A stretch of DNA of 34,305 nucleotides from an uncultured Bacteroidales bacterium (GTDB lineage Bacteria > Bacteroidota > Bacteroidia > Bacteroidales > Paludibacteraceae): contig CAMHSB010000021.1 of assembly GCA_946187695.1 (NCBI GenBank), positions 1 to 34,305 on the forward strand, given 5' to 3'. The notes beneath the pieces are model-generated. The model ran no database searches. It was given only the letters and a program-made list of their open reading frames with translations, and was not told the origin of the DNA. Positions 25,581 through 32,762 of the stretch are shown piece by piece; the first letter of the stretch is position 1; each line of letters begins with the position of its first letter. Position numbers and translations under genes: made by a program.

Positions 25581-27248
25581 CTATGAATTTAATTTGTTTA
25601 AAATATCAGAAAGCATATCATCATTATTTTGATGAATCTTATCTATAGCTTCATTTTCTAATGGATTATTAGCAGATATAACGTCCTTTAACACATCATG
25701 CCTATTCGTGATATTATGGTTTGCTTTTGTCTTTTCTACAGCTATTCCTACAACATTTGTTTTTATTAAAGCTTCTTGTTTTGCCAAAACCAAATTCCCT
25801 TGATTAATCATTTGTCCACGATATTCTCTGCGTTTAGATTCTGCAATCGCTCGATCAAGCCAATTGAGTGCTATCGCGCCAAGTATTCCTGATACGACTG
25901 CTCCCATAAATATGCCAATTATATTTGCAAAGCTTCCGAGAAGAGGAATATTAATTCCAAATCCAGGAACTGATAGCAGGGCTTTCTCAATTATTTCACT
26001 CAATGCTATTGCCCCAACTGCAGTAGTGCCTGCAATAATAATTTTACCTACTTCCATAATAAGGATATCAATAGGTTTATCTTTATTATTAGGGTCTGTT
26101 AAATAATCAAAAGCTTCCTTTAGCGAATTCCAACCTTGCTGCAACATTTTTACAGCAGATCTGATAACGCTGGCAATAGGACCTATAATTGCATTGACTA
26201 CAGCGGATAAGGCTATGTCAAAAGATGTTAGAATATTTTTCTTTAAATCGTTAATGAATGATTTCACCGCTTCTTTTATTGATTCAATCAATGTTTTGAT
26301 AGTTTTATTTGCGGTTTTAAACCATTTTATAAGTTTTTGAATAATCTTCCTAACAAGTTCTGCTATTAGCGCCATCAGAGCAGCCCGTAAAGCTTGACCT
26401 CCCATTCGTATGGTTTCATCCATGGCAGATTTTTGGGCGGCTTCTAATGATTGTTTTTCCCCCTTTTCTACAACTTCTTTTTTTAGTTTTCGAGAGGCTT
26501 TATCCTTTTCAAGCAACTCTTCTTTGTTAATATTAAACCTTTCATCAGGTGTTTTTCCATCTCGAGTGCTATTTAGCCATTCTTTTACAGAACTATCCCC
26601 CTTCGACTCATTTGCAGCTGCATCTAGATCGTTAAGATTTGTATCACTGTTCGCATAAGATATTTGTTCTTTTTTATCTACATGCGCATTCATTTCTGGA
26701 TCCCTTATAATTTCTGCAGCCGGTACTGTATGGTCTTTATGTACTGTTTTAGATCCCTTAGGTCTGCCGATGTCAAAAGGCTCTCTGGCATTTTTCGTTA
26801 GAACAGCACGATTTTCGCCGCTGCGGGGATCAAATTTCATTTTTATATTACCTTGCTCGTCGAACTGAAAATTCTTTTGCCAATCGTCATATCTTTGTTG
26901 ATAGTCGATTTTGGTATTGCGCTGGTTAATCTTGCCTTGTGCAAAATCTTCGGTTGTTTGAGTATGTGCAGATACTCGTGGATCAAAATTAAGACCTCTG
27001 TTTTCTTTTATGAAATCTTCTCCCGCAACTCTACCAAACTGGTTTAGGAATTGCTCCCATACGACATTCTTTATAGTATTTCCTAATTCATCGGGAGAAC
27101 CTATTTTGGCACTTTCGTTATGCAGGAATTCTAGTTTTCCTAATTCTTCATCAAGTGAAGTTCGGAGTTCATGCTCCAAGTTGTCTAAATTGATATCATT
27201 CTCAATATTAGAAACCGGAATGACATGATCTAAATCTTGTGTTTTCAT
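25581..27248 (-). CDS. HNH-like domain fused to a hydrophobic membrane region, candidate effector
   Basis: I do not recognise this 555-residue protein as a named family. Residues 168-217 resemble an HNH nuclease site: KDHTVPAAEI (D172, H173), then ANSDTNLNDL (N204), then NESKG (N213, K216). A second DHVIP lies at residues 7-11 and a polar, charged region separates them. From about 285 to 465 it becomes hydrophobic and amphipathic (LRAALMALIAELVRKIIQKLI; IIAGTTAVGAIALSEII; NIIGIFMGAVVSGILGAIA), suggesting several membrane or pore-like helices. A charged C-terminus follows. It has no signal peptide, so the N-terminal part should be cytoplasmic. It has its own promoter and a ~170-bp leader, and is followed at 4 bp by the coiled-coil protein. 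Nuclease activity is inference; the usual beta-beta-alpha metal site must be checked. A+T-rich codons suggest transfer. Confidence 0.65.
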   Translation of the reverse strand: MKTQDLDHVIPVSNIENDINLDNLEHELRTSLDEELGKLEFLHNESAKIGSPDELGNTIKNVVWEQFLNQFGRVAGEDFIKENRGLNFDPRVSAHTQTTEDFAQGKINQRNTKIDYQQRYDDWQKNFQFDEQGNIKMKFDPRSGENRAVLTKNAREPFDIGRPKGSKTVHKDHTVPAAEIIRDPEMNAHVDKKEQISYANSDTNLNDLDAAANESKGDSSVKEWLNSTRDGKTPDERFNINKEELLEKDKASRKLKKEVVEKGEKQSLEAAQKSAMDETIRMGGQALRAALMALIAELVRKIIQKLIKWFKTANKTIKTLIESIKEAVKSFINDLKKNILTSFDIALSAVVNAIIGPIASVIRSAVKMLQQGWNSLKEAFDYLTDPNNKDKPIDILIMEVGKIIIAGTTAVGAIALSEIIEKALLSVPGFGINIPLLGSFANIIGIFMGAVVSGILGAIALNWLDRAIAESKRREYRGQMINQGNLVLAKQEALIKTNVVGIAVEKTKANHNITNRHDVLKDVISANNPLENEAIDKIHQNNDDMLSDILNKLNS

Positions 27249-27326
27249 TGTGTTTAGTAATTATTGAAATGCTTCTCTCATTTCAGTAAATGTTCTTTTT
27301 AAAACGAGCGAGAAGGACTCATAATA

Positions 27327-27368
27327 TTATAATTTCAATTTTAATATATCAAAAAGCGCAGAATACAT
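27327..27368 (-). CDS. Possible 13-residue leader peptide
   Basis: An ATG-initiated frame (MYSALFDILKLKL) ends about 80 bp before the start of the HNH-like gene and lies in its leader. The frame is open further upstream (KALFVTEE) without an ATG, so it could also be the tail of a lost gene. The evidence is weak. Confidence 0.2.
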   Translation of the reverse strand: MYSALFDILKLKL

Positions 27369-27423
27369 TTCCTCTGTCACAAACAAGGCTTTAGTAAACC
27401 CAGCAACACTCCTAAAACGCCTG

Positions 27424-27455
27424 CAAAGGTACTACATTTTTTCGATGTGTACAAA
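27424..27455 (-). promoter_or_regulatory. Promoter of the HNH-like/coiled-coil/WYL operon
   Basis: On the minus strand TTTG (27452-27455) and TACCTTTG (27424-27431) are separated by exactly 20 bp. Unlike the other two island operons it keeps its -33 box and has no palindrome, so it is probably constitutive. The leader to the ATG at 27248 is about 170 bp. Confidence 0.85.
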
Positions 27456-27479
27456 CATTTTGTTACGATTTTTTGTTGA

Positions 27480-28265
27480 TTAGTTCAAATTGTTCGTCAA
27501 ATAGCGGTAATTGGCAGAGGATTTCCAACGGTCAATTTCATAAGCACGCTGGCAGTCCTGTGGATGAGAGTAAAACATCTCGCGGCAAGCCTGCTGCACG
27601 CGGTCAAAGAAAGAAACATTCTTCATTTCGTAATATCTTTTGCCTTGTTCGACTAACTGATACGGGTCGCCTTGTATGTCCGACAAACCGCTCGTGAGTT
27701 TGAGGAGTGCGGACTGAAAGACCTGTTCCCCGACGACTGCTGCCGCGCATCGGTCAGCTGAGTATTCACTCATGCGGTTCCAATACTGCAAGGCGCAATA
27801 GGCAGGAAAAGCAAGCGAGCCGGTTATCACTTGTGCCGCTTTTCCCATATCTTCGATGATATGCAGAACGGTTTTGTAGAGCGTGTGGCGGCAAAGGATA
27901 TGTCCGCACTCATGCGCCATGATACTTTTGAGTTCGGGCAACGTGAGCCGTTCCACCAGTAAACTGCTCAAAGCGACAAAAATACGAGTGTCGCCATACG
28001 TATAAGCGTTCATCACCGGGTCGTTATAGACATACAGCTCCGGCTCATCGATGCCGACGCGGCATACCACTTCGCGGAAAGCGGCATATACTTTCGGCAA
28101 GTTGTCGGGCGTGACACGGAGCATTGTACCAAGGTTCTCTCCGCGCATGATACGCTCGTCGCCCACCTGCATGAAGTACTTGATCAGCGTATTGAATCCG
28201 CGTGCTTGTTTGAGCACCTGCAATGCTTTTGCATCGGCAGGGTGCATGATCTGACGTGCTTTCAT
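27480..28265 (-). CDS. M48-family zinc metallopeptidase
   Basis: This 261-residue protein carries the HExxH zinc site as HECGH (118-122) within ELKSIMAHECGHILCRHTL. The third-ligand motif is EYSADRCAA, in which the glutamate binds zinc. This is the layout of M48 peptidases (HtpX/Ste24 group). It lacks the flanking membrane helices of HtpX, so it is probably cytoplasmic or held by a partner. The N-terminal part (LGTMLRVTPDNLPKVYAAF ... ELYVYNDPVMNAYTYG) is typical of soluble M48 proteins. Its ATG overlaps the TGA of the YaaW-type gene by 4 bp, so the two are translationally coupled. Substrates are unknown; within this island it could act as a protease effector or an activator of another component. 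Confidence 0.88.
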   Translation of the reverse strand: MKARQIMHPADAKALQVLKQARGFNTLIKYFMQVGDERIMRGENLGTMLRVTPDNLPKVYAAFREVVCRVGIDEPELYVYNDPVMNAYTYGDTRIFVALSSLLVERLTLPELKSIMAHECGHILCRHTLYKTVLHIIEDMGKAAQVITGSLAFPAYCALQYWNRMSEYSADRCAAAVVGEQVFQSALLKLTSGLSDIQGDPYQLVEQGKRYYEMKNVSFFDRVQQACREMFYSHPQDCQRAYEIDRWKSSANYRYLTNNLN

Positions 28266-28996
28266 GCGACCCTCCTTTCTTTTTCAAAGCGATTAAGGCG
28301 CATGTATGCCACTTGCAGCACGGCAGGAACACATACGCGGTAAGCAGGCGACGAGATATCATAGACTGTCCATGCTCCCAGTGCTGCCCATCCGATAGGA
28401 CCTAATGCGCCACCTACGGCACGTGTGGCCGTCTCAATTCCGGCGGTAGCTACACCGCGAACGGTAACGAGCTCTACAAAATATTGAACGATGCGCGCCA
28501 CTATGCGCGTGAGTATAGGTCTGCTCGTGCGTATAGCCATGAGTAACGTGGCTGTTAATGCCTGGCGCGTAAGCCGTTTGTCAGGGATGCCATTCTCATT
28601 GGCCAGCAGCCTTAACTCACGCTCGCTCATTTTATTGAGTGCGTCTTGGCAAAGCTCTGTGAGCAGATTCCGCTCCATAGTCTTAACATCGTCATGCTCT
28701 TTCGTTTTCACATCCATCTGCCTGCAGATTCGGCGCAGAACGGTAGCATAAGTATCCGGTTCGCCATTCCAAAAGGTGGTGATGGTATTCGAACCGTACT
28801 TGAGCAGTTCTTCGCTGATTTGAGGAACGAGAAACAACATATCTTCCGGATAACTGCGATTGTACTCGTCAGTGGATGTTAGTTGTTCCGTGATACGAAT
28901 GTTACCGAGACGGTCATGCGTAAGGATGTCGCAAAGTACTCTTAAATCCTCATTTTCACAGGAAGAGAGAAACCGTAAATCTTTGTCTGTTTTCAT
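28262..28996 (-). CDS. YaaW (UPF0174)-family protein with DUF3944 N-terminus
   Basis: The 244-residue protein begins with a DUF3944-type motif (DKDLRFLSSCENEDLRVLCDILTHD, about 4-28). The YaaW family pattern follows: RITEQLTSTDEYNR, then ISEELLKYGSNTITTFWNG and YATVLRRICRQMDV. The C-terminal third is hydrophobic (ILTRIVARIVQYFVELV and GGALGPIGWAALGAWTVYDIS), suggesting membrane association. Family members exist in E. coli (YaaW) and many gut bacteria, but no biochemical function is established that I know of. It is the first gene of a two-gene operon with the M48 peptidase. The promoter just upstream lacks a -33 box and carries the palindromic operator, indicating factor-dependent expression. 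Confidence 0.8.
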   Translation of the reverse strand: MKTDKDLRFLSSCENEDLRVLCDILTHDRLGNIRITEQLTSTDEYNRSYPEDMLFLVPQISEELLKYGSNTITTFWNGEPDTYATVLRRICRQMDVKTKEHDDVKTMERNLLTELCQDALNKMSERELRLLANENGIPDKRLTRQALTATLLMAIRTSRPILTRIVARIVQYFVELVTVRGVATAGIETATRAVGGALGPIGWAALGAWTVYDISSPAYRVCVPAVLQVAYMRLNRFEKERRVA

Positions 28997-29027
28997 AATT
29001 TTGCCCTTTCGTTTTTGAAATCTGGTG

Positions 29028-29035
29028 CAAAATTA
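29028..29035 (-). promoter_or_regulatory. -7 box of the YaaW/M48 operon, lacking a -33 box
   Basis: TAATTTTG is present on the minus strand, about 32 bp before the ATG at 28996. At the usual -33 position the sequence is ACAC, within the palindrome at 29046-29062, exactly as in the promoter at 23841. Confidence 0.75.
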
Positions 29036-29045
29036 CTATATTGGA

Positions 29046-29062
29046 CGGACAAAAGGTGTCCG
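29046..29062. promoter_or_regulatory. 17-bp palindromic operator (CGGACA-N5-TGTCCG), copy 2
   Basis: Perfect 6-bp arms surround AAAGG, with an outer GG/CC pair extending the symmetry. It starts 10 bp upstream of the -7 box, the same offset as copy 1 at 23859-23875. I infer it is a target of the island's WYL regulator. Confidence 0.85.
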
Positions 29063-29065
29063 ACC

Positions 29066-29477
29066 TATTAAAAAAAGTGAAATTTTTCGATTTTTTTCGC
29101 GTTAGGGATTGGAAGGGCTATGGTATTTTGCCACAAAGCGGAACTTGTGAACCCCTGCAAAGCCGGACGCTCGTCGAAACGCACATGCAAGGATGAAAGA
29201 GCACGCGCTCTTGAATTTGCTGTGGTTTCTCCTCTCCCCACAAATCAACAATTTGCGGGGATCCCGAAGGATTTTCAAAGACAGAAGAGCGTGACGGATG
29301 GAAAATGGCCAATCCGACAGGGAAACAGGTTATTTATGTAAGAGATCAGGACTTCCTCGGGTCTTCCTTAGGTCGTTCTCGGGACGTGGTCCCGTGATGG
29401 TCGCGTTATTGACCCGACATAACCAGGTAATTATATGGGAAAAGTAAGTTTTGATATGGGAATTGATTATTCCGATT
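29066..29477. other. Gene-free stretch with hairpins, possible RNA or element remnant
   Basis: No convincing protein is encoded in about 410 bp. It contains a hairpin CCCCACAAAT/ATTTGCGGGG (29236-29260, one mismatch) and a perfect inverted repeat CGGGAC-GTG-GTCCCG (29380-29394). It ends in a plus-strand terminator at 29478. A weak -7-like TATTTTG lies at 29124-29130 but has one base too few and no clear -33 box. Composition is more G+C-rich than the island genes. I do not recognise a known RNA family. Confidence 0.5.
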
Positions 29478-29500
29478 GAGGCCCTTCCGGGCTCTTTTTT
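29478..29500 (+). terminator. Plus-strand terminator upstream of patB
   Basis: GAG(G)CCC pairs with GGGCTC around TTCC, followed by six T residues. No protein gene lies before it on this strand, which suggests a short transcript from the 29066-29477 region, or insulation of the patB promoter. Confidence 0.65.
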
Positions 29501-29509
29501 CATTTTTTA

Positions 29510-29541
29510 TTTGCATATGTGCGTTTTTTTTTGTACCTTTG
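29510..29541 (+). promoter_or_regulatory. Promoter of patB
   Basis: TTTG (29510-29513) and TACCTTTG (29534-29541) are separated by 20 bp, with CATATGTG after the -33 box. It closely resembles the uvrA promoter. It sets the start of the gene at 29566. Confidence 0.85.
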
Positions 29542-29565
29542 CAGCCGCAAAATTTAAATCATAAC

Positions 29566-30711
29566 ATGTTAGAATACGTGGATCGAAAGGGTTCCGATTG
29601 CTATAAGTGGGACTCGGAGTGTGCGGAGGGCTGCCTTCCGTTGTGGGTTGCCGACATGGATTTTAAGGCCGCTCAGCCTATTTGTGACGCGATACAGCGT
29701 CGTCTGGATCACGGTGTGTTCGGTTATTCTATCGTGCCTCAGGCCAATTACGATGCGGTGGCATCCTGGTTCGAACGCCGGCACGGCTGGAAGGGTATCA
29801 ACAACACCAATCTGCTTTATACGACTGCCGTGGTGCCGGCTATATCGGCTATCTTTGCTGCGCTGGAGTTGCGGATGAACAAGCAGCTGCGCGTGCTGAC
29901 CTTCACGCCCGCATACAACTGTTTTTTCAGTTGTATTGAGAATATGGGCTGTGAGCTGGTGGCTTCTCCGCTGGTGCTGGTCAATAACCGTTTTGAGGTG
30001 AACTGGGAGGACGTAGAAGCCAAAGCCAAACACGCCGATGTGTTCCTGCTCTGCAACCCCCACAACCCGACCGGCCGCGTATGGAGTAGGGAAGAGTTGG
30101 AGCGCTTGGCGGATATCATGCGCCGCGAGCACCTGTTCGTGCTGTCCGACGAGATCCACTGTGAGTTCGCTTTTCCGGGGCATCCTTATACACCTTTTGC
30201 GTCTATCGTGCGCAACGACACGGATTTCTGTGTCTGCACCTCAGCCAGCAAGGCCTTTAACATCGCCGGCCTGCTGTGCGCGAATATTTTTGTGCCGAAC
30301 AAGGAACTCTTTGCGCAGATCAATCATGCCTTGGAGATTCATGAGGTCAACGGTCTTAATCCGTTTGGGCTCGTGGCACAGGTGGCAGCGTATAATGAGT
30401 CGGAAGAATGGCTGGAAGAGCTGAACGAATACGTGTACGGAAACTACTGCTACTTGCGCGATTTCTTGGACGCGCACCTGCCGATGCTGCAGCTCCACGA
30501 GACGGAAGGTACCTATCTGGCATGGGTCAATATAGCCGCTCTCGGTATCTCAGCCGAGCAGTTCTGTAAGGACTTGGCGATCCACGCGCACGTGCTCTTT
30601 AATCCATCCGAGATGTACGGCGGAGAGAAATACGTGCGCATCAACCTCGCGACTTCCCGCGAGGTGCTGTCGCAAGCTCTACTGCGTCTGAAAGACTATC
30701 TGAAAGCCTGA
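29566..30711 (+). CDS. patB: PatB/MalY-type PLP-dependent C-S lyase (aminotransferase fold)
   Basis: This 381-residue fold type I PLP enzyme belongs to the MalY/PatB group, which cleaves cystathionine or cysteine to a thiol or sulfide, pyruvate and ammonia. N-terminal LPLWVADMDF is a hallmark of the group. NPHNPTGRVW (164-173) and SDEIHCEF (194-201) line the cofactor pocket. The PLP lysine is about residue 229 in SASKAFNIAGL, and the C-terminal arginine lies in YVRINLATSR. The ATG at 29566 (MLEYVDRKGS) is chosen because the in-frame extension to 29476 overlaps the promoter. Cystathionine beta-lyase or cysteine desulfhydrase activity is the likeliest role; sequence does not separate them. It converges with the SLC13 gene, whose stop is 2 bp away, with no terminator between them. 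Confidence 0.92.
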   Translation: MLEYVDRKGSDCYKWDSECAEGCLPLWVADMDFKAAQPICDAIQRRLDHGVFGYSIVPQANYDAVASWFERRHGWKGINNTNLLYTTAVVPAISAIFAALELRMNKQLRVLTFTPAYNCFFSCIENMGCELVASPLVLVNNRFEVNWEDVEAKAKHADVFLLCNPHNPTGRVWSREELERLADIMRREHLFVLSDEIHCEFAFPGHPYTPFASIVRNDTDFCVCTSASKAFNIAGLLCANIFVPNKELFAQINHALEIHEVNGLNPFGLVAQVAAYNESEEWLEELNEYVYGNYCYLRDFLDAHLPMLQLHETEGTYLAWVNIAALGISAEQFCKDLAIHAHVLFNPSEMYGGEKYVRINLATSREVLSQALLRLKDYLKA

Positions 30712-30713
30712 TC

Positions 30714-32519
30714 TTAAGGCAGCGGCGTGAGCGGATATACGAGGTTGACTATCAGTATGTTCGCCGCGAGGATGATGAGGTTCATGAGCAGACCTATCTT
30801 CAGGAAATCAGCAAAACGATACCCGCCCGGACCATAGACCAGCATGTGGGTCGGTGAACCGATCGGCGTAGCGAAGCTGCTGCTGACGGCGATCATCAAC
30901 GCAATCAGGAACGGGAAAGGTTCGTACCCCAGTTGCTCGGCTGCATTGTACATAATGGGGAAGAACATCGCTCCCGCCGCGGTGTTGGAGATGAACTCCG
31001 TGATGAACGTGCCGGCAAAACAGATGGCTGTCATGACCACGATCGGGTTCGTGCCGCAGATATCGAGTATGCCTGTTGCCATGCGTTCGGCGATACCTGT
31101 TTTCTGAATTGCCAGACCGAGCACGGCGCTACAAGCGAAGATCATGAGGATATCCCAGTTGACGGACCGCATCGCCTGTTCGGGGGTGCAGCAGCGGAAG
31201 ATCAACATAGCGAACACGGCGAGGATGGCGCACTCCAACAAAGGCATTACATTGAGCGCCGAGAGTACCACCATCGCAATCATGATAAGACTGGAGATCA
31301 GGGTGCTCCAACTGATATTCGGTATCTCTTCGGACTCAAAGAAATGCAGGTCTCGTCGCAGGTTTTGCGTGTCGATTTTCAATTCGTTCAGGCTCTCCAA
31401 AAGCAGTGTGTCGCCGGCCTTGAGCACTACGTTACGTGGCGATTCTTCGATACGGCTACCGCGACGACTGACGGCTACCAAGGTCACTTTATGGTCCTTC
31501 TCAAATCCGTTGGTGCCCATCGTGGTCCCGATCAGGTGGCTACCGAAAGGCAGGTATGCCGTACGCAGGAAATGTTTGCTTTTGGGCGCATCGCTGTAGT
31601 GGAAGACATGGTGGTCGGCATTCACCAAGTGGTGCGATTTCTCCAACTCCAACAACTCAGCTATCTGCCCCGCATAGATCAGGCGGTCACCACCCATGAT
31701 GGGCTCGTCGTCGGGCACGGGAGACAAGATTTTCTCATCATCAAAATGGCGCAACTCCACCAGGCTACCGCCGTTGACATTATTCAGTCCCAGTTCGCCG
31801 ATGGTCATGCCGATATGCTTGTTGTCCGAGGGAACGAGCATCTCTACCGTGTAGTCGCCCGTCGATTCGAACGCCTCCTCCGGCGATTTGCGGTCGGGCA
31901 AGAGGTGCCGCAAGGCAATGATGGACAGCACGCCGACTGCCAGACAGAAAAGCCCCGGAATGGTGGTGGCGAGAATATTCATCGCGTGACCCGTTTGCTC
32001 TTCGTACAGACCGCTGATAATCAGGTTCGGCGGCGTACCAATCAAGGTGCAGATACCACCCATGCCGGACGCATAACTGAGCGGAATAAGCAGTTTGGAC
32101 GGCGAGATGCCGAGTTTCTTGGACCACATCTTGACGATATTGACGAACAGCGCCACGACGGTGGTGTTGCTGAGGAACGAGCTGAGGGCTGCGACCGGCA
32201 GCATCAGACGTAGTACGGATCTCCAGTAGTTCTTCGGCGTACCCAAGAGGTACTTGGTGATCCATTGGAGCACACCGGTGTGCATCAAACCCGCGATCAC
32301 GACAAACAGCACACCGACCACCGCTACCGAGGTCTGACTGATACCCGAAAGAGTCTCTTTGGCATCCAAGACGCCGGTGACATACAAAACACCTACCGCG
32401 CAGAGGAAGACCACATCCGAACGTATCTTTGTGAACAGCAAGACGGTAAACATAACGAACACCGTCACGAGCGTGATCCACGCGTTCAATCCAAAACCTA
32501 AAAAGACAAACGAATCCAT
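30714..32519 (-). CDS. SLC13-family permease with two RCK_C domains
   Basis: This 601-residue inner-membrane protein belongs to the ArsB/NhaD and DASS (SLC13) superfamily. The N-terminal helices carry SFLSNTTVVALFVNIV and GGICTLIGTPPNLIISGL. The C-terminal helices carry a matching FITEFISNTAAGAMFFPI and FATPIGSPTHMLVYG; these paired 'SNT' motifs form the sodium and substrate sites. Two cytoplasmic TrkA-C/RCK_C domains (about 210-300 and 320-400) split the membrane halves, e.g. LVPSDNKHIGMTIGELGLNN and LPFGSHLIGTTMG. Such fusions occur in sulfate and other anion transporters, so the substrate is uncertain. The ATG at 32519 (MDSFVFLGFG) is used because an upstream in-frame start overlaps the promoter. 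Confidence 0.9.
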   Translation of the reverse strand: MDSFVFLGFGLNAWITLVTVFVMFTVLLFTKIRSDVVFLCAVGVLYVTGVLDAKETLSGISQTSVAVVGVLFVVIAGLMHTGVLQWITKYLLGTPKNYWRSVLRLMLPVAALSSFLSNTTVVALFVNIVKMWSKKLGISPSKLLIPLSYASGMGGICTLIGTPPNLIISGLYEEQTGHAMNILATTIPGLFCLAVGVLSIIALRHLLPDRKSPEEAFESTGDYTVEMLVPSDNKHIGMTIGELGLNNVNGGSLVELRHFDDEKILSPVPDDEPIMGGDRLIYAGQIAELLELEKSHHLVNADHHVFHYSDAPKSKHFLRTAYLPFGSHLIGTTMGTNGFEKDHKVTLVAVSRRGSRIEESPRNVVLKAGDTLLLESLNELKIDTQNLRRDLHFFESEEIPNISWSTLISSLIMIAMVVLSALNVMPLLECAILAVFAMLIFRCCTPEQAMRSVNWDILMIFACSAVLGLAIQKTGIAERMATGILDICGTNPIVVMTAICFAGTFITEFISNTAAGAMFFPIMYNAAEQLGYEPFPFLIALMIAVSSSFATPIGSPTHMLVYGPGGYRFADFLKIGLLMNLIILAANILIVNLVYPLTPLP

Positions 32520-32542
32520 ATACAAATACTCAAAATCGGGCA

Positions 32543-32574
32543 CAAAGGTACAAAAAAACTACGGTATGCGCAAG
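32543..32574 (-). promoter_or_regulatory. Promoter of the SLC13/RCK_C permease
   Basis: On the minus strand CTTG (32571-32574) and TACCTTTG (32543-32550) are separated by 20 bp. It is divergent from the rplM promoter. Confidence 0.8.
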
Positions 32575-32609
32575 AAAATGCACTTTTTTATAAAAAAGTT
32601 GCACAAATA

Positions 32610-32641
32610 TTTGGTCATATCAAAAAAAAGTAGTAATTTTG
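32610..32641 (+). promoter_or_regulatory. Promoter of the rplM-rpsI-rpsB operon
   Basis: TTTG (32610-32613) and TAATTTTG (32634-32641) are separated by exactly 20 bp. The predicted transcript starts near 32648 and has a leader of about 115 bases. Confidence 0.85.
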
Positions 32642-32649
32642 CAGCCGTT

Positions 32650-32762
32650 TTGTGCGCGTAGTGCGCACGGACGTATAAAAACAATATTATAAATCGCCTG
32701 GCTGGGCAGTGCGGAGACGCTTAATAGATGTCTGTCGGCCAAGCCTAAAACAAACAAAATTA
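32650..32762 (+). promoter_or_regulatory. Structured leader of the rplM mRNA
   Basis: The leader has a hairpin at its extreme 5' end (GTGCGC 32652-32657 with GCGCAC 32663-32668). A second, branched structure is closed by GGCTGG (32700-32705) with GGCCAAGCC (32737-32745) and contains an inner AGAC/GTCT pair. It ends 17 bp before the ATG. Ribosomal protein operons often use such leaders for feedback control; that role is inferred. Confidence 0.5.

Noticed and set aside
25581..27248. Naming the 555-residue protein a colicin or phage structural protein
   Set aside because: It has hydrophobic helices and an HNH-like pattern, but no immunity gene, receptor domain or phage neighbours. A name would go beyond the evidence.
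29124..29130. A promoter for an RNA in the gene-free region
   Set aside because: TATTTTG has one base too few for TAnnTTTG, and no TTTG lies 20 bp upstream.
29476..29565. N-terminal extension of patB, and the similar one of uvrA (20838-20936)
   Set aside because: Both in-frame extensions translate a promoter (giving FICIC ... FFVPLQ in each). The similarity of the two peptides comes from shared promoter sequence.
30933..32213. A 426-residue frame opposite the SLC13 permease
   Set aside because: It is antisense to a clear transporter gene, with His/Gln/Arg-rich shadow composition.
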